Assembly: GCF_015207105.1 (NCBI RefSeq)
Contig: NZ_JADEXO010000025.1
Span: 1 to 58,691 of the forward strand
Direction: 5' to 3'
From: a cf. Phormidesmis sp. LEGE 11477
GTDB taxonomy: Bacteria > Cyanobacteriota > Cyanobacteriia > Phormidesmidales > Phormidesmidaceae
Length of the DNA stretch: 58,691 bases
Shown here: positions 16,961 through 27,230 of the stretch, in pieces
Position numbering within the stretch: position 1 is the stretch's first letter
Layout: every line of letters starts with the position of its first letter
Notes under the pieces: generated by a model
What the model saw: only the letters and a program-made list of their open reading frames with translations
What the model was told of the DNA's origin: nothing
Database searches by the model: none
Position numbers and translations under genes: made by a program

Positions 16961-18142
16961 ATGACGCCCCGCAATATAATCTTCTACGGCCTTTTAGCCT
17001 TCATTCCCGTTTCCATCGCCGCCCATTTCCTCGGCTGGAGCGACCTGATTATATTCGTCACCGCTGCGATCGCCATCATCCCGCTGGCAGGCTGGATGGG
17101 AACCGCAACCGAAGAAATCGCGGTGGTGCTGGGGCCTTCTTGGGGAGGGCTAATGAACGCCACGTTTGGCAATGCCACTGAGCTAATTATCGCCATCTTT
17201 GCCTTGCGAGCGGGCCTGATCAATGTTGTCAAATCCAGTATCACCGGCTCTATTATCGGCAACCTATTGCTGGTGATGGGACTAGCAATGCTGCTCGGCG
17301 GCCTCAAATTCAAGGAGCAAACTTTTCAGCCTACGATTGCCCGGCTGAATGCGTCTTCGATGAATTTAGCGGTGATTGCCGTTTTGCTGCCTACCGCCGT
17401 CGATTTCACCTCTACCGGTATTGAAGAACCAGTACTTCAAAGGCTCTCTATCGCGGTAGCCGTAGTGCTGATGCTGGTCTATGGCCTCACCTTATTATTC
17501 TCAATGAAGACGCACTCCTATCTCTATGACGTAGGAATGGCGGAAGAAGGACAGGATGCCGTGGCAAATAAGGACACGGTGCTGATCGACGGGAATGCGT
17601 TGGCGAAGCCGCTCTCTGAGAGCATCGCAGTTGAGCAGAAGAGCACGACTGAACACGCCGAAGCGCCCAATCTCAAACTGTGGGTAGGGGTCTTGCTAGC
17701 TGCTACCCTAGCGGTTGCTGTCGAGTCAGAATTTTTAGTCGGTACGCTAGAAGTTGCCAGCAGCCAGCTTGGTCTGTCAGAACTGTTTACTGGCGTGATT
17801 ATCTTGCCTGTAATTGGCAACGCGGCTGAACATGCCACCGCCGTCACCGTCGCCCTCAAGAACAAAATGGATCTATCGCTGAATGTAGCAGTCGGCTCTA
17901 GCCTGCAAATTGCCCTGTTTGTCGGCCCTTTGCTAGTCATTATTGGTGCGTTCATGGGTCAGCCCATGGACCTAGACTTCAACAACTTTGAGCTGCTTTC
18001 TGTCGTGGTGGCAGTGCTAGTCGCCAACTCCATCAGCGCCGACGGCAAGTCAAACTGGCTGGAAGGCACTTTGCTATTAGCGACCTATACAGTAATTGCT
18101 TTATCCTTCTATTTTCATCCAGTCATAGAAGGAATTGGGTAA
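16961..18142 (+). CDS. Ca2+/H+ antiporter, CAX family
   Basis: 393 residues with 11 predicted helices in two homologous halves. The first alpha repeat has [18 protein letters not shown] (GNATE 70-74), the second [16 protein letters not shown] (GNAAE 286-290); the Glu and Asn in each line the cation path. An acidic/polar hydrophilic loop (about 190-238) separates the halves, a usual feature of the family. Such proteins export Ca2+ from the cytosol using the proton gradient, and a cyanobacterial homologue contributes to salt tolerance. It is monocistronic and convergent with the DUF2442/DUF4160 pair. Confidence 0.93.
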   Translation: MTPRNIIFYGLLAFIPVSIAAHFLGWSDLIIFVTAAIAIIPLAGWMGTATEEIAVVLGPSWGGLMNATFGNATELIIAIFALRAGLINVVKSSITGSIIGNLLLVMGLAMLLGGLKFKEQTFQPTIARLNASSMNLAVIAVLLPTAVDFTSTGIEEPVLQRLSIAVAVVLMLVYGLTLLFSMKTHSYLYDVGMAEEGQDAVANKDTVLIDGNALAKPLSESIAVEQKSTTEHAEAPNLKLWVGVLLAATLAVAVESEFLVGTLEVASSQLGLSELFTGVIILPVIGNAAEHATAVTVALKNKMDLSLNVAVGSSLQIALFVGPLLVIIGAFMGQPMDLDFNNFELLSVVVAVLVANSISADGKSNWLEGTLLLATYTVIALSFYFHPVIEGIG

Positions 18143-18237
18143 AAGCAGACCCTAACAAAATGACTCTGTCAAGGTTCTAGGCAACGATGAGACTGAAGGG
18201 CGAAGGCGAGAGCATAAGCTTTAGTCAGAAGCTTCAA

Positions 18238-18552
18238 TCAAACTGAGACAGATATGTTTTTCATCCAAGCCGGACGGCCATAGATGCCAGCCATGAGCTC
18301 ATCAACTCGAAACACTTGTTCTATAGACTCCCAGTAAATGGCGGAGCCACCGCCCCACACCTTGACATCGCCTAGCTGTTCATCGCTTGGCTTAGCAATA
18401 GGAACATAGGCATCAGGCGCACTCTCAACCATTTCCAACCTATCGACAGGAATGAGATGACGTGAGCCATCGTCTAAAGTAATCTCCAACTCTCGGCTTG
18501 ACGAGATGTAGCGAGCAGATACAGCCAGTCTTTCATCTTCATAGATTGCCAT
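18238..18552 (-). CDS. DUF2442 protein, putative partner of DUF4160
   Basis: 104 residues. The beta-rich N-terminal half (VSARYISSSRELEITLDDGSRHLIPVDRLEMV) and the ending GSAIYWESIEQVFRVDELMAGIYG resemble DUF2442, a small domain commonly paired with DUF4160. A strong GGAGGAAAT site precedes the ATG, and its start overlaps the end of the DUF4160 gene by 14 nt. Such pairs are treated as candidate toxin-antitoxin modules, but the activities are not established. Confidence 0.7.
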   Translation of the reverse strand: MAIYEDERLAVSARYISSSRELEITLDDGSRHLIPVDRLEMVESAPDAYVPIAKPSDEQLGDVKVWGGGSAIYWESIEQVFRVDELMAGIYGRPAWMKNISVSV

Positions 18553-18796
18553 GATATTTCCTCCAAGCTGCTCGACAGGTTGCTAAGTTGTCTGCCACCA
18601 TTTTCAGCGCCTTCCGCTCAAATGCGGCTGTATTTTTGAGCCGCTTCTTCTTGCTGATGGTCAATAGCTTTGGCACATCACCAGAGATATCGACTTTAAC
18701 ACTGCCATCTGGAGAATCGACATGTACGTGAGGTGGCCGATAATCGCGGGTCTGCACTGTAACAGTGACTCCGCTTTGCTTGAGTACAAAAGCCAT
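18539..18796 (-). CDS. DUF4160 protein
   Basis: 85 residues. The motif YRPPHVHVDSPDGSVKVDI is the hallmark of DUF4160, followed by a helical half (KRLKNTAAFERKALKMVADN). It overlaps the DUF2442 gene by 14 nt and lies just upstream of it, the usual order for this pair. A toxin-antitoxin role is inferred from genomic pairing known in other bacteria, not from any catalytic residue visible here. Confidence 0.72.
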   Translation of the reverse strand: MAFVLKQSGVTVTVQTRDYRPPHVHVDSPDGSVKVDISGDVPKLLTISKKKRLKNTAAFERKALKMVADNLATCRAAWRKYHGNL

Positions 18797-18823
18797 TTCT
18801 GATGGGGGCCTGGTTGTAATCCT

Positions 18824-20383
18824 CTAACCAACGCCAGCCGGAATTTTTTCCAGCATTAGCTTCGATCGCTTGACCTGCTCAGGAATCTCGATCGGATATG
18901 CCCCGGTAAAGCAGGCCGAGCAAAAGCTACTGGTGGCAGCTCGGGTTTCTTCTAACATGCCTTCCCAGCTCAGATACGCCAGAGAATCAGCGCCCAACTG
19001 TTGCTCGATTTCTGCAACAGACTTAGTCGCGGCAATAAGATGATCTTGATTATCGGTGTCGATGCCGTAAAAGCAGGGATGGGTGACGGGCGGCGAAGAG
19101 ATTCGCATATGGACTTCGGTTGCGCCAGCGTCGTAGAGCATCTTCACTAGCTTGCGGCTGGTCGTTCCGCGCACGATCGAATCATCTACGATTAGAATTC
19201 GCTTGCCTTCTAGCACGTCTCGCATCGGGTTTAGCTTCATGCGGATGCCGGTCTCGCGCATGGCCTGGGTGGGCTGAATGAAGGTGCGGCCTACGTATCT
19301 GTTTTTAATTAGCCCTTCTGCATACGGAATCCCAGAGGCTTCTGAATAGCCGATGGCCGCTGGCACGCCTGAATCGGGAACGGCCATGATCAAATCCACA
19401 TCGGCGGGCGATTCTTGGGCTAGTCTTTGACCAATCCGTTTGCGATAGCTGTACAGGCTCTCACCGTGGAATACGCTATCTGGACGCGCAAAATAGATCA
19501 TTTCAAAGACACATAGCTTGCGTTCTGCTTGGGCCCACTGCACAGATTTGACGCCGCTATCGTCAATCACCAGCATTTCACCAGGGTCGACATCTCTTAG
19601 ATAGGTAGCCCCGACGATATCTAGACCGCAGGTTTCTGAGGCCACGACCAATTTGCCGGGGCCGTAGCCTGCGCCTTTTTCTTCTGGAGCGCTAGAGCCG
19701 ATATAGCCTAGAACTAAGGGGCGAATGCCGTGGGGATCGCGAGCGGCAATAATGCCTTCGGGGGTACCAATCACTAGGCTAAAGGCACCTTCGCAGCGCT
19801 TGAAGGCAGCGATCGCACCCGATTCCCAGCTTTCGCCATCGTTGACAGCTTCTGCCAGGGCGATCGCAATCAGCTCAGAGTCCGATGTCGTCACCAAACT
19901 GTGGTTGCGCTCTAGCAGGGCAGCTCGCAAGCTATTGACGTTCACGATATTGCCGTTGTGGGCTAGAGCCAAATCGCCTAGCCTGGTGCTCACAATCGCG
20001 GGCTGGGCATTCGCCGCATGGCTAGAGCCCGTCGTGGAATAGCGGGTATGGCCCACCGCCCACTCACCCGGCATCTCGTGCAGGTCCTTGTCTGTAAAGA
20101 TCTGAGAGACTAGGCCCATGCCCTTCAGCGTGTGAACTTCGCCCTGGTCAAAAGAAGCGATCCCGGCTGATTCTTGACCTCTGTGCTGCAAAGCATACAG
20201 TCCAAAATAGGTCAGCGTTGCCACGTCGTTTTCAGGGGCATGAACGCCGAAGACACCGCAGGCTTCTTCTGGTTTATCAGAGCCACCGACATCCTCTACC
20301 TGTTTGCTTGCGGTTGCATCACCCTCATCAAGACTAATCACAGACGAATTACCAGAAACAGCAAAATCAGTAGACTGGGACAT
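18824..20383 (-). CDS. purF: Amidophosphoribosyltransferase PurF
   Basis: 519 residues from ATG 20383 (a TTG six codons earlier is the alternative). First committed step of purine synthesis: PRPP plus glutamine to phosphoribosylamine. Cys42 in EEACGVFGV is the glutaminase nucleophile and follows a 41-residue propeptide-like extension that would have to be removed to free it. The PRPP-binding loop is ILIVDDSIVRGTTSRKLV. Cysteines in KLCVFEM, HPCFYG and SFCSACFTG match the [4Fe-4S] ligands of the Bacillus-type enzyme. It lies downstream of purL on the same strand, separated by 331 nt. Confidence 0.96.
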   Translation of the reverse strand: MSQSTDFAVSGNSSVISLDEGDATASKQVEDVGGSDKPEEACGVFGVHAPENDVATLTYFGLYALQHRGQESAGIASFDQGEVHTLKGMGLVSQIFTDKDLHEMPGEWAVGHTRYSTTGSSHAANAQPAIVSTRLGDLALAHNGNIVNVNSLRAALLERNHSLVTTSDSELIAIALAEAVNDGESWESGAIAAFKRCEGAFSLVIGTPEGIIAARDPHGIRPLVLGYIGSSAPEEKGAGYGPGKLVVASETCGLDIVGATYLRDVDPGEMLVIDDSGVKSVQWAQAERKLCVFEMIYFARPDSVFHGESLYSYRKRIGQRLAQESPADVDLIMAVPDSGVPAAIGYSEASGIPYAEGLIKNRYVGRTFIQPTQAMRETGIRMKLNPMRDVLEGKRILIVDDSIVRGTTSRKLVKMLYDAGATEVHMRISSPPVTHPCFYGIDTDNQDHLIAATKSVAEIEQQLGADSLAYLSWEGMLEETRAATSSFCSACFTGAYPIEIPEQVKRSKLMLEKIPAGVG

Positions 20384-20714
20384 GCTCGGTTCAAACTCCA
20401 ATGAAAACAGTAGGGCTAACTTCTATCAAAGCGAACCTTACGATTGACTATTTACTTCCTTCTAACAGAGATAGCCATGAAATAGCTGGGCTGTTGCAAA
20501 AACTCTGGCGACAAATGGCGGGCAAAACCGCTTATAAAGCTCACTTGTCGGATAGTTAAAAACCGACTATTAAACGGCATTTAACTATTTTAATATTTCT
20601 TTAATCTCTGCTCAAATCCTATCACTCTCTGTGGAAAAGTCTGGGCGGAATAATGACGAAGCCCGCACTTTTTTCCAAAGAATACTTCCGTACATTTTCG
20701 ATTTCGTAGATTTT
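20384..20714. other. purL-purF intergenic region
   Basis: 331 bases without a credible gene, A+T-rich near 20555-20625. On the purF side it holds the nested inverted repeat described separately. I see no consensus purine riboswitch. Confidence 0.5.
20509..20550 (-). promoter_or_regulatory. Nested inverted repeat in the purF leader region
   Basis: CGACAA (509-514) pairs with TTGTCG (545-550), enclosing GCGG (518-521) paired with CCGC (528-531), positions given as offsets from 20000. In the purF leader RNA this could fold as an interrupted hairpin. There is no T-run, so attenuation is not obvious. Evidence is limited to the base pairing. Confidence 0.3.
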
Positions 20715-23084
20715 CTATGAAGTAGTCAAGGCGTTGGCGATCGCATTTCCCCAGCGATTCTCAATCTCTGCCACCGCTATTGAAATCAGAGCAATCTCTG
20801 ACTCAGCCAACCTCATCTCTAGCGGCTGCTGGCGATCGCCGACCGTACCAATCTGATAGCACTCAGCCAAATTGTCTCGACAATACGCTTCCCAATCAGC
20901 CTGATCGGCCTTTGCAACTGAGACCAAAATCCTAGCGCCACCTTCACCAAAAAGTAGGGTATCTAGCCTCAAGCTGCCCGGTGCCAAGGTGACCTTTGCG
21001 CCTCTATTACCACTGATGCAGGCTTCTGCAAGTGCGATCGTCAGTCCCCCTTCCGCACAGTCGTGCGCCGATCGTATCCACCCTTGCCGAATACCGTAAC
21101 GACAGGCTGATTGGACCGCCAGCTCTAGATCGATATCGACAGTCGGCGGCTTTCCAGCTACCGTTTGGTGGATCTGCTTGAGGTATTCAGATCCGCCTAG
21201 TGTCACCGCGCCTTCCCTAGTCTGATCAGAGCTGACACCGAGTAAATAGATCAGATCACCCGCCGAGCGCCATCCCTGAGCGCAAACCTTAGTCAGATCT
21301 GGAATCAGGCCCACCATGCCAACGACGGGCGTTGGATAGATCGGCTGTGGCTTGCCCTCACTGTCTAACGTTTCATTGTACAAAGAGACATTTCCACCCG
21401 TCACAGGCGTCGAGAATTTTCGACAGCCTTCTGACAGACCTCGGCAGGCCTCAGCGAGCTGCCAGTAGCCAACAGGTTTTTCAGGACTGCCAAAATTGAG
21501 ATTGTCGGTCACGGCAACGGGTTCTGCCCCGACGCAGCTCAGGTTTCGGGCAGCTTCTGCCACTGCAGCTAGGGCCCCTTCGTACGGATCTAAATAGACA
21601 TAGCGGGCGTTGCAATCGACGGTCGCCGCCAAGCCCGCATTCGCTTCTGGGTCTGGGTTAATTTGCGACCTTAACCGAATCACCGCCGCGTCGGCACCCC
21701 CTGGCATCATCACCGTATTGTTCTGCACCTGGTGGTCATACTGCCGATACACCCAGCGCTTTGATGCGATCGTTGGCGTCGCCAGTAAATCCAACAGCAC
21801 CTGATTCCAGCTTTTGCCACTAATGCCGTTAGCCGTCGCCTCGGGTAGCTCGCTCTCCTGCCAAGCCCAAGCTTTCTGGGCGTATTCCGGTGGTGATTCC
21901 ATCAGCTCGTGCTTATAGATCGGCGTATTATCCGACAGTGCCGTCGCCGGAATTTCTGCAGCCACTCCCCCTTCAAACAAAATCCTGACAATCGGCTCCT
22001 CAATTACCGACCCTGCGACCACTGCTTGCAGTCCCCAGCGATGGAAAATGTCAATCAGTTCCTGTTCACGACCCGCGTGCGCCACAAACAGCATTCGCTC
22101 TTGCGACTCAGAGAGCAGATATTCGTAAGGCACCATCCCCGGCTCCCGCTCAGGAATTAGATCCAAATCCAGCTCAATGCCCACCCCGCCATTCGCCGCC
22201 ATTTCTGCTGTAGAGCAAGTGATCCCCGCCGCGCCCATATCTTGGGCTGCCGCCACGCCACCCGTTTTGAACGCTTCTAAGCAAGCTTCAACCAAAGACT
22301 TTTCTAAAAAAGGATCGCCCACCTGCACCGCCGGTCGATTCGCCTCCGATTCGTCGCTAAGTTCTGCGCTAGCAAAACTGGCTCCGCCCATGCCGTCACG
22401 CCCAGTCGTAGAGCCAACGTATAGAACCGGATTGCCGACCCCCACCGCGCCTGATTTGACAATCTCGTCCGTTTCCATCAGGCCAATCGCCATGGCATTC
22501 ACCAAAGGATTACCGCTGTAGGCCCGGTCAAAAGCGACTTCTCCGCCCACAGTCGGCACGCCAAAGCAATTACCATAGTGAGCAATACCCGACACAACGC
22601 CCGTAAAGATCTGGCGGGTACGTGCATCTTCCAAGCTGCCAAACCGGAGGGAATTGAGCGCTGCAATTGGACGAGCACCCATCGTGAAAATGTCACGCAA
22701 AATGCCGCCCACGCCGGTCGCCGCGCCCTGAAAAGGTTCGATCGCAGACGGGTGATTGTGCGATTCAATTTTGAAGGCGACTTGCATACCATCACCGACA
22801 TCGATCACGCCAGCATTTTCGCCAGGGCCAACGAGGATGTGATCGCCCTCGGTGGGAAACTGGCTCAGCAAAGGCCGCGAGTTCTTATAGCAGCAGTGCT
22901 CTGACCACATCACCCCAAACATACCGAGCTCAGCCCGGTTGGGATGCCGACCTAGCCGACTGACAATCTCGTCATATTCATCTGGCTTCAGTCCTTCTGA
23001 GGCGATGTCTTCGGGTAAGCAGGCTTCAGATGAACGGGCTTCAGGCGAAGAGGCTTGGGATGAGCGAGCCGCAGAGATTGCCAT
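20715..23084 (-). CDS. purL: Phosphoribosylformylglycinamidine synthase subunit PurL
   Basis: 789 residues, the length of the small-type PurL that works with separate PurQ and PurS. Converts FGAR to FGAM with ATP and ammonia. The conserved [21 protein letters not shown] contains the active-site His, followed by [16 protein letters not shown]; repeated half motifs include [28 protein letters not shown] and [15 protein letters not shown]. The N terminus has a Ser/Glu/Ala-rich extension before residue 25. It is upstream of purF in the same orientation, a common cyanobacterial order. purQ and purS are not in the window. Confidence 0.96.
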   Translation of the reverse strand: MAISAARSSQASSPEARSSEACLPEDIASEGLKPDEYDEIVSRLGRHPNRAELGMFGVMWSEHCCYKNSRPLLSQFPTEGDHILVGPGENAGVIDVGDGMQVAFKIESHNHPSAIEPFQGAATGVGGILRDIFTMGARPIAALNSLRFGSLEDARTRQIFTGVVSGIAHYGNCFGVPTVGGEVAFDRAYSGNPLVNAMAIGLMETDEIVKSGAVGVGNPVLYVGSTTGRDGMGGASFASAELSDESEANRPAVQVGDPFLEKSLVEACLEAFKTGGVAAAQDMGAAGITCSTAEMAANGGVGIELDLDLIPEREPGMVPYEYLLSESQERMLFVAHAGREQELIDIFHRWGLQAVVAGSVIEEPIVRILFEGGVAAEIPATALSDNTPIYKHELMESPPEYAQKAWAWQESELPEATANGISGKSWNQVLLDLLATPTIASKRWVYRQYDHQVQNNTVMMPGGADAAVIRLRSQINPDPEANAGLAATVDCNARYVYLDPYEGALAAVAEAARNLSCVGAEPVAVTDNLNFGSPEKPVGYWQLAEACRGLSEGCRKFSTPVTGGNVSLYNETLDSEGKPQPIYPTPVVGMVGLIPDLTKVCAQGWRSAGDLIYLLGVSSDQTREGAVTLGGSEYLKQIHQTVAGKPPTVDIDLELAVQSACRYGIRQGWIRSAHDCAEGGLTIALAEACISGNRGAKVTLAPGSLRLDTLLFGEGGARILVSVAKADQADWEAYCRDNLAECYQIGTVGDRQQPLEMRLAESEIALISIAVAEIENRWGNAIANALTTS

Positions 23085-23316
23085 AAGTTCTAACTATTGA
23101 AGTGGGGGTTAGCTGTCGGTTGTCAGCTACTCATTCTATCGCTCAGACCTATTGCTGATGAGGGAAGCCCCGCGAATTTTTGTTCAGCGCAGCAATCAGT
23201 ATATATTGTTACAAGAGTGTTACGAGAGCTTAAACAAACTTTTCATACAGATAGTACTCGCGATCGCTAACTACTCTATCGATTCACACTCTATTGATTC
23301 ACCTTGAGGGTTTTCC

Positions 23317-23616
23317 ATGGCAACTTATAACGTTACGCTCGTCAACGAAGATGAGGGCATCAACGAAACGATTGAAGTCGCAGACGATCAATACATCATT
23401 GAAGCAGCCGAAGACGCAGGCATCGATCTGCCAGCATCTTGTCGGGCGGGATCTTGCTCTAGCTGCACTGGCAAGCTGGTGTCTGGTTCTGTCAACCAAG
23501 AGGACCAGGTCTTTCTAGACGACGACCAGATGGAAGCAGGCTTCGTACTCACCTGCGTAGCCTATGCGACTTCTGATTGCACCATCCAAACGCACCAAGA
23601 AGATGCTCTCATCTAG
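23317..23616 (+). CDS. petF: Plant-type [2Fe-2S] ferredoxin
   Basis: 99 residues. Cys42, Cys47, Cys50 ([11 protein letters not shown]) and Cys80 are the four cluster ligands, with the usual spacing. The protein is acidic, as expected for the soluble electron carrier from photosystem I to FNR and other ferredoxin-dependent enzymes. Length and sequence fit the main photosynthetic ferredoxin, though cyanobacteria carry several isoforms. A TTGAGGG ribosome-binding site precedes the ATG, and a strong hairpin follows the gene. It is monocistronic and convergent with the WecG-like gene. Confidence 0.93.
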   Translation: MATYNVTLVNEDEGINETIEVADDQYIIEAAEDAGIDLPASCRAGSCSSCTGKLVSGSVNQEDQVFLDDDQMEAGFVLTCVAYATSDCTIQTHQEDALI

Positions 23617-23655
23617 TCTTTCTTGACCAGAGCAATCTTTTTCTTCTGAAAGCTA

Positions 23656-23700
23656 AGTCCTACGCCATCAATCAACATCTGTAAAAGAGGGCGTAGGACT
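23656..23700. terminator. Hairpin terminator between convergent petF and glycosyltransferase genes
   Basis: AGTCCTACGCC (23656-23666) and GGCGTAGGACT (23690-23700) form a perfect 11-bp stem with a 23-nt loop. The T-tract is weak on both strands. The position between convergent stops (23616 and 23710) supports use in both directions. Confidence 0.7.
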
Positions 23701-23709
23701 ATTTCAATA

Positions 23710-24534
23710 CTAACGATTACCAGCAACCACCTGTTTCAACGCTAGATACAAGAAAGGTGGAATAGTACTAATGTAGCGCCTCGAAAGACGACGCGGCTCT
23801 TGAACGAGGCGATATAGCCACTCCAATCCCAAGTTCCGCACAAAGCGAGGAGCCCACCTCACCTCACCCGCAAAAACAGAGAAAGCGCCGCCTAACCCAA
23901 TCATGACAGCATTGACCTTGCCTTTGTGGTAATACATCCAGCGTTCTTGCTTAGGACATCCAAACGACACTAGAACGATACCTGCCTTACTATTGTTGAT
24001 CTGCTCGATAATGGCTCGATCTTCATCAGACGTCATTGCTCTGAACGGTGGCGACACCATGCCAGCAATTCTCACGTTTGGATACTGCGCGTTGATTCGG
24101 GATCGAATCCGCGACAGTGTCTTTGGCTGTGATCCCAGAAAGAACAAACTCACTGGCTGATGCTTTGATCTTTCACATAGGCCAGTCAAAATATCCATAC
24201 CCGCCACACGATCCTGGTTGCTTAGCTTCAACAATCGCACCATCCAGGCAAGCGGCATACCATCAGGCGTTATCATATCCGCCTTATCGAGCACCGCAGC
24301 AAAGTCTGTGTGCCAGTGGCCTTCCATTAGCATATGGACATTGGCCACGCAAACCACCTTACTCAAACCATCACTAGCCCACTGTAGAATTCTTTCAATA
24401 TGTCCTTCAAAAGACAGTGTGCAGACATCAAAATCAACCACATTTTGCGTAGGGACAGTATCGGATAATTCCTTTAGACCACTAGAGCGAAACGTAGAGG
24501 TACGAGACGTTTCAGGAGAATGAGTGTAAATCAT
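23710..24534 (-). CDS. WecG/TagA/CpsF-family glycosyltransferase
   Basis: 274 residues. GT26-type fold with VANVHMLMEG (63-72), TPDGMPLAW (89-97), VSFGCPKQERWM (189-200) and the C-terminal GLGGAFSVFAGEV followed by LGLEWLYRLVQEPRRL. Thr89-Pro-Asp-Gly carries the likely catalytic Asp. Members add ManNAc or a related sugar to an undecaprenyl-linked acceptor, typically the second step of glycan assembly. It lies at the left edge of the polysaccharide locus, divergent from the wza-like gene across 1.2 kb. No initiating phosphoglycosyltransferase is nearby. Confidence 0.9.
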   Translation of the reverse strand: MIYTHSPETSRTSTFRSSGLKELSDTVPTQNVVDFDVCTLSFEGHIERILQWASDGLSKVVCVANVHMLMEGHWHTDFAAVLDKADMITPDGMPLAWMVRLLKLSNQDRVAGMDILTGLCERSKHQPVSLFFLGSQPKTLSRIRSRINAQYPNVRIAGMVSPPFRAMTSDEDRAIIEQINNSKAGIVLVSFGCPKQERWMYYHKGKVNAVMIGLGGAFSVFAGEVRWAPRFVRNLGLEWLYRLVQEPRRLSRRYISTIPPFLYLALKQVVAGNR

Positions 24535-25722
24535 AATAGCGACAGAAATAGGAATAAAACTACAAACTAAGGAAAGAACCTTAGATAAATGTCATAACTG
24601 CGTGGTAGGAAATACCTTTACAGTATTCATCCTAAAGCAGTAGTAGAAAAGCGTTAACAGAAATTGGAAAGATGCTTCGCGAAATGGAAAGGTCTTTATG
24701 GAACAACGCGAACTCCACTCCTAAACAACAGCTCTGCAAAAGAGCTCGGGGAAAGCAACCGCGCTTCAACGGAGCACTCTTTGTGCTACCACCTTGCACT
24801 ATCACCCTTTGCGCTATCGGTAGCTATCAACAAAAGTGCCTAACGATTAGAGCTCTTACATCAAGCGAACCGCAAGCGTATGTGGGTGCATCGTGCTCTA
24901 GCACTAGAAGCATAGACTCTACCTTTCTCCCTACCTGATCTTTCAAACAAACTTCAAATAAAGCAGTTGAGGAGAATGTTACGATTGGATGACTTCAACC
25001 TTTTTCTTCAGCCATATGGAGAGTCAAAGAAGCCGAAGTCTATGCAATCACTCCAATTTTCTTGTAACAGCTTAGAAACTTCTGTTACAAAATCAGGTCA
25101 GGACGGAGTCTATTATCTCCAGCTTCCCCCGGTAAGACCTGCTGAGATAGCACTCATTGAGAGAGTTGGAGCCATTTCTCGGCTATTAAAACGCTAGAAG
25201 CTTGATTCTTTTGTATAGCGTCTATAGTATGCACTTACCTCTTGCTGTAGAGTGTTACAGATGTTACGACTGATCACATTCCCTGCAACTGCAGGCAGTT
25301 CCCTGTAGTACTCGCACAGCAATACCATGCGGGCATCACCGGACTAAGAATTGCATAAATCCTTTTCCTAGTAATTTTGCAGCAGCCTGCCAGACGTCGA
25401 TACACACCTATCAAAACTGGATATCCGAGCCCTGCAGCGAATACCACTCATCAAATAGTACGTATATGTGACCGTGCTGACAATACAGAGCAACCTACTT
25501 TAGAAGGATATTCATCAATCTTTCATACAAAGCTACGGTGATCGCCTGAAAAACGTCGTAAGTTATACAGGTATTTAGGTGAAAGCCGCTACCTACGTTT
25601 GCTTAATGATGAAGGCTTCGTGAGGCTATCAGGGTACGTCTTCATTTTTCCTGATTTGTATTGGGTTGAATTGAAGAGCGTGTTTTGTTGGTCTGGTGAG
25701 ATTTATGCAGCTTTTGGCCTGA
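24535..25722. other. Long intergenic region upstream of the export genes
   Basis: 1188 bases between the divergent WecG-like and wza-like genes. Apart from the weak small gene at 24976-25197 I find only short frames without recognisable products. A palindrome AACTGCAGGCAGTT lies at 25287-25300 between two CCCTG copies. The length suggests complex regulation or an undetected RNA. Confidence 0.5.
24976..25197 (+). CDS. Possible small protein, unknown
   Basis: 73 residues from ATG 24976. A GAGGAG sequence precedes the start but with only one or two bases of spacing, which is shorter than optimal. The C-terminal part (GVYYLQLPPVRPAEIALIERVGAISRLLKR in two stretches around residue 45-73) looks protein-like, while the N-terminal half is low in recognisable pattern. 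Same strand as the downstream export genes, 525 nt away. It could be a chance open frame. Confidence 0.3.
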   Translation: MLRLDDFNLFLQPYGESKKPKSMQSLQFSCNSLETSVTKSGQDGVYYLQLPPVRPAEIALIERVGAISRLLKR

Positions 25723-27216
25723 TTGAAAACGCCGTTTGGTATCCCCACCGTGTCTCGTGGTCCTTTTCAGCTTCTACTCGCAGCCGTCGCATTTTTAGGA
25801 ATTACACCTAGTGTGCTAGCTGCTCCGCTTAGCTTCCCTCAAGTTGACAACACACCTGCTCGCAACATTTTAATGCCTCCTGCAACGGGCGAGACTCTAC
25901 CTGAGCCCCCCAGAGGCGACTATACGCTAGGGACAGGAGATATTGTACAGATAGATATCTTTCGAGTACCCCAATACAGCGGTGAAAGACAGGTACTAGT
26001 TGATGGGACGCTCAACCTGCCGCTGGTGGGTGCTATAGATGTGAGAGGGCTCACCCTGCCAGAAGCAGCCGCACGACTTTCCGAGGCATATGGTGAATTC
26101 CTACGAAGACCTATCATTACTGTCAATCTGAGCTCAACTCGTCCGGTACAAATTGCGATCGCAGGCGAAGTCAACAGCCCAGGTGCCTATGCGATCGCCG
26201 CCCAAGGCACAGTCCTTCCTCGGCTAACCCAGCTACTAGAAACCGCAGGCGGAACCACCCAAACGGCAGATATTCGTCAGGTGCTGGTGTATCGCCGTCA
26301 GCAAGACGGCACCTACCAAACCCTAGAAGCCAACCTATGGCAGCTAATACGCAGCGGCGATCAGGCTCAAAATCTCACCCTACGAGACGGCGATTCTATC
26401 TTTGTGCCCACAGCGATGGTGCCTTTAGAAGAGTCGGCACTGCTAGCAGATGCCAGCTTTGCCAGTAACGTGAACCAGCCGATTAATATTGCCATCATCG
26501 GCGAAGTGTACAGGCCAGGACCCTACACGCTACAGGGCGGCCAGGCAAGAACCGGCAATGCGGGCACACCGGGGTCTTCGGGCGGTGGCAGTGGTGCGAC
26601 GACGGTTACAAGGGCGCTGCAGGTAGCCGGCGGAATCAAGCCGCAGGCGGATATTAGAAGCGTGCAGGTGTCTAGAGCCACTAGAGCAGGTGCGCCCCAG
26701 GTGTTTGAGGTTGATCTGTGGCAGTTGCTACAGTCGGGGAATCTACAGCAGGATGCCATTTTGCAAGAAGGCGATACGGTCTTTGTGCCGGCTGCCACCG
26801 CACTCAATCCCGAAGAAGTACCCGAGCTGGCGGCGGCTAGCTTCTCTCCCGATTCTATCCGGGTCAATATTGTTGGCGAAACAGAGCGGACTGGCACGCT
26901 AGAATTAGAGCCAAATACGGCGCTGAGTCAGGCAGTTCTGGCAGCAGGCGGATTTAACAACAGAGCGAATGAAGCCGAAGCGGAACTGATTCGGCTTAAC
27001 CCGGACGGAACCGTGACCCGGCGAATAATTTCTGTCGACTTCGACGAAGGCATCAACGAGGAATCCAACCCGCTGCTGCGAAATAACGATGTAGTTGTGG
27101 TAAACCCATCGTTCTTAGCAGACGTCGATGATACTGTTGGTTCTATTCTAGGGCCAGTGAGCCGGGTGATCCAGAGTATTTTCTTACCGTTACGGCTGTT
27201 GAACGTTCTTGATTAA
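25723..27216 (+). CDS. Outer-membrane polysaccharide export protein (Wza/OPX type)
   Basis: 497 residues from TTG 25723, directly after a stop and the only start that keeps the basic n-region; a GTG at 25750 is the alternative. A signal peptide ends near TPSVLA-APLS. The poly-export domain is about 65-140 (GDYTLGTGDIVQIDIF, LNLPLVGAIDVRGLT), followed by three SLBB-like units beginning at IAIAGEVNSPGAY, INIAIIGEVYRPGPY and IRVNIVGETERTG. Such proteins form the periplasmic and outer-membrane exit channel for capsule or exopolysaccharide and work with a Wzc-type copolymerase, encoded 14 nt downstream. Confidence 0.9.
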   Translation: MKTPFGIPTVSRGPFQLLLAAVAFLGITPSVLAAPLSFPQVDNTPARNILMPPATGETLPEPPRGDYTLGTGDIVQIDIFRVPQYSGERQVLVDGTLNLPLVGAIDVRGLTLPEAAARLSEAYGEFLRRPIITVNLSSTRPVQIAIAGEVNSPGAYAIAAQGTVLPRLTQLLETAGGTTQTADIRQVLVYRRQQDGTYQTLEANLWQLIRSGDQAQNLTLRDGDSIFVPTAMVPLEESALLADASFASNVNQPINIAIIGEVYRPGPYTLQGGQARTGNAGTPGSSGGGSGATTVTRALQVAGGIKPQADIRSVQVSRATRAGAPQVFEVDLWQLLQSGNLQQDAILQEGDTVFVPAATALNPEEVPELAAASFSPDSIRVNIVGETERTGTLELEPNTALSQAVLAAGGFNNRANEAEAELIRLNPDGTVTRRIISVDFDEGINEESNPLLRNNDVVVVNPSFLADVDDTVGSILGPVSRVIQSIFLPLRLLNVLD

Positions 27217-27230
27217 GGAGTGGGCATAAA

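Noticed and set aside
18190-18235. AAGCTT-based hairpin as terminator after cax
   Set aside because: Six-base palindromic arms with no T-run; too weak to call.
24672-24938. 88-residue plus-strand frame upstream of the wza-like gene
   Set aside because: No ribosome-binding site, odd composition with scattered Cys and no recognisable motif.
25599-25811. Open frame overlapping the start of the wza-like gene
   Set aside because: It overlaps the signal peptide of a clear export protein in another frame and has no family pattern.
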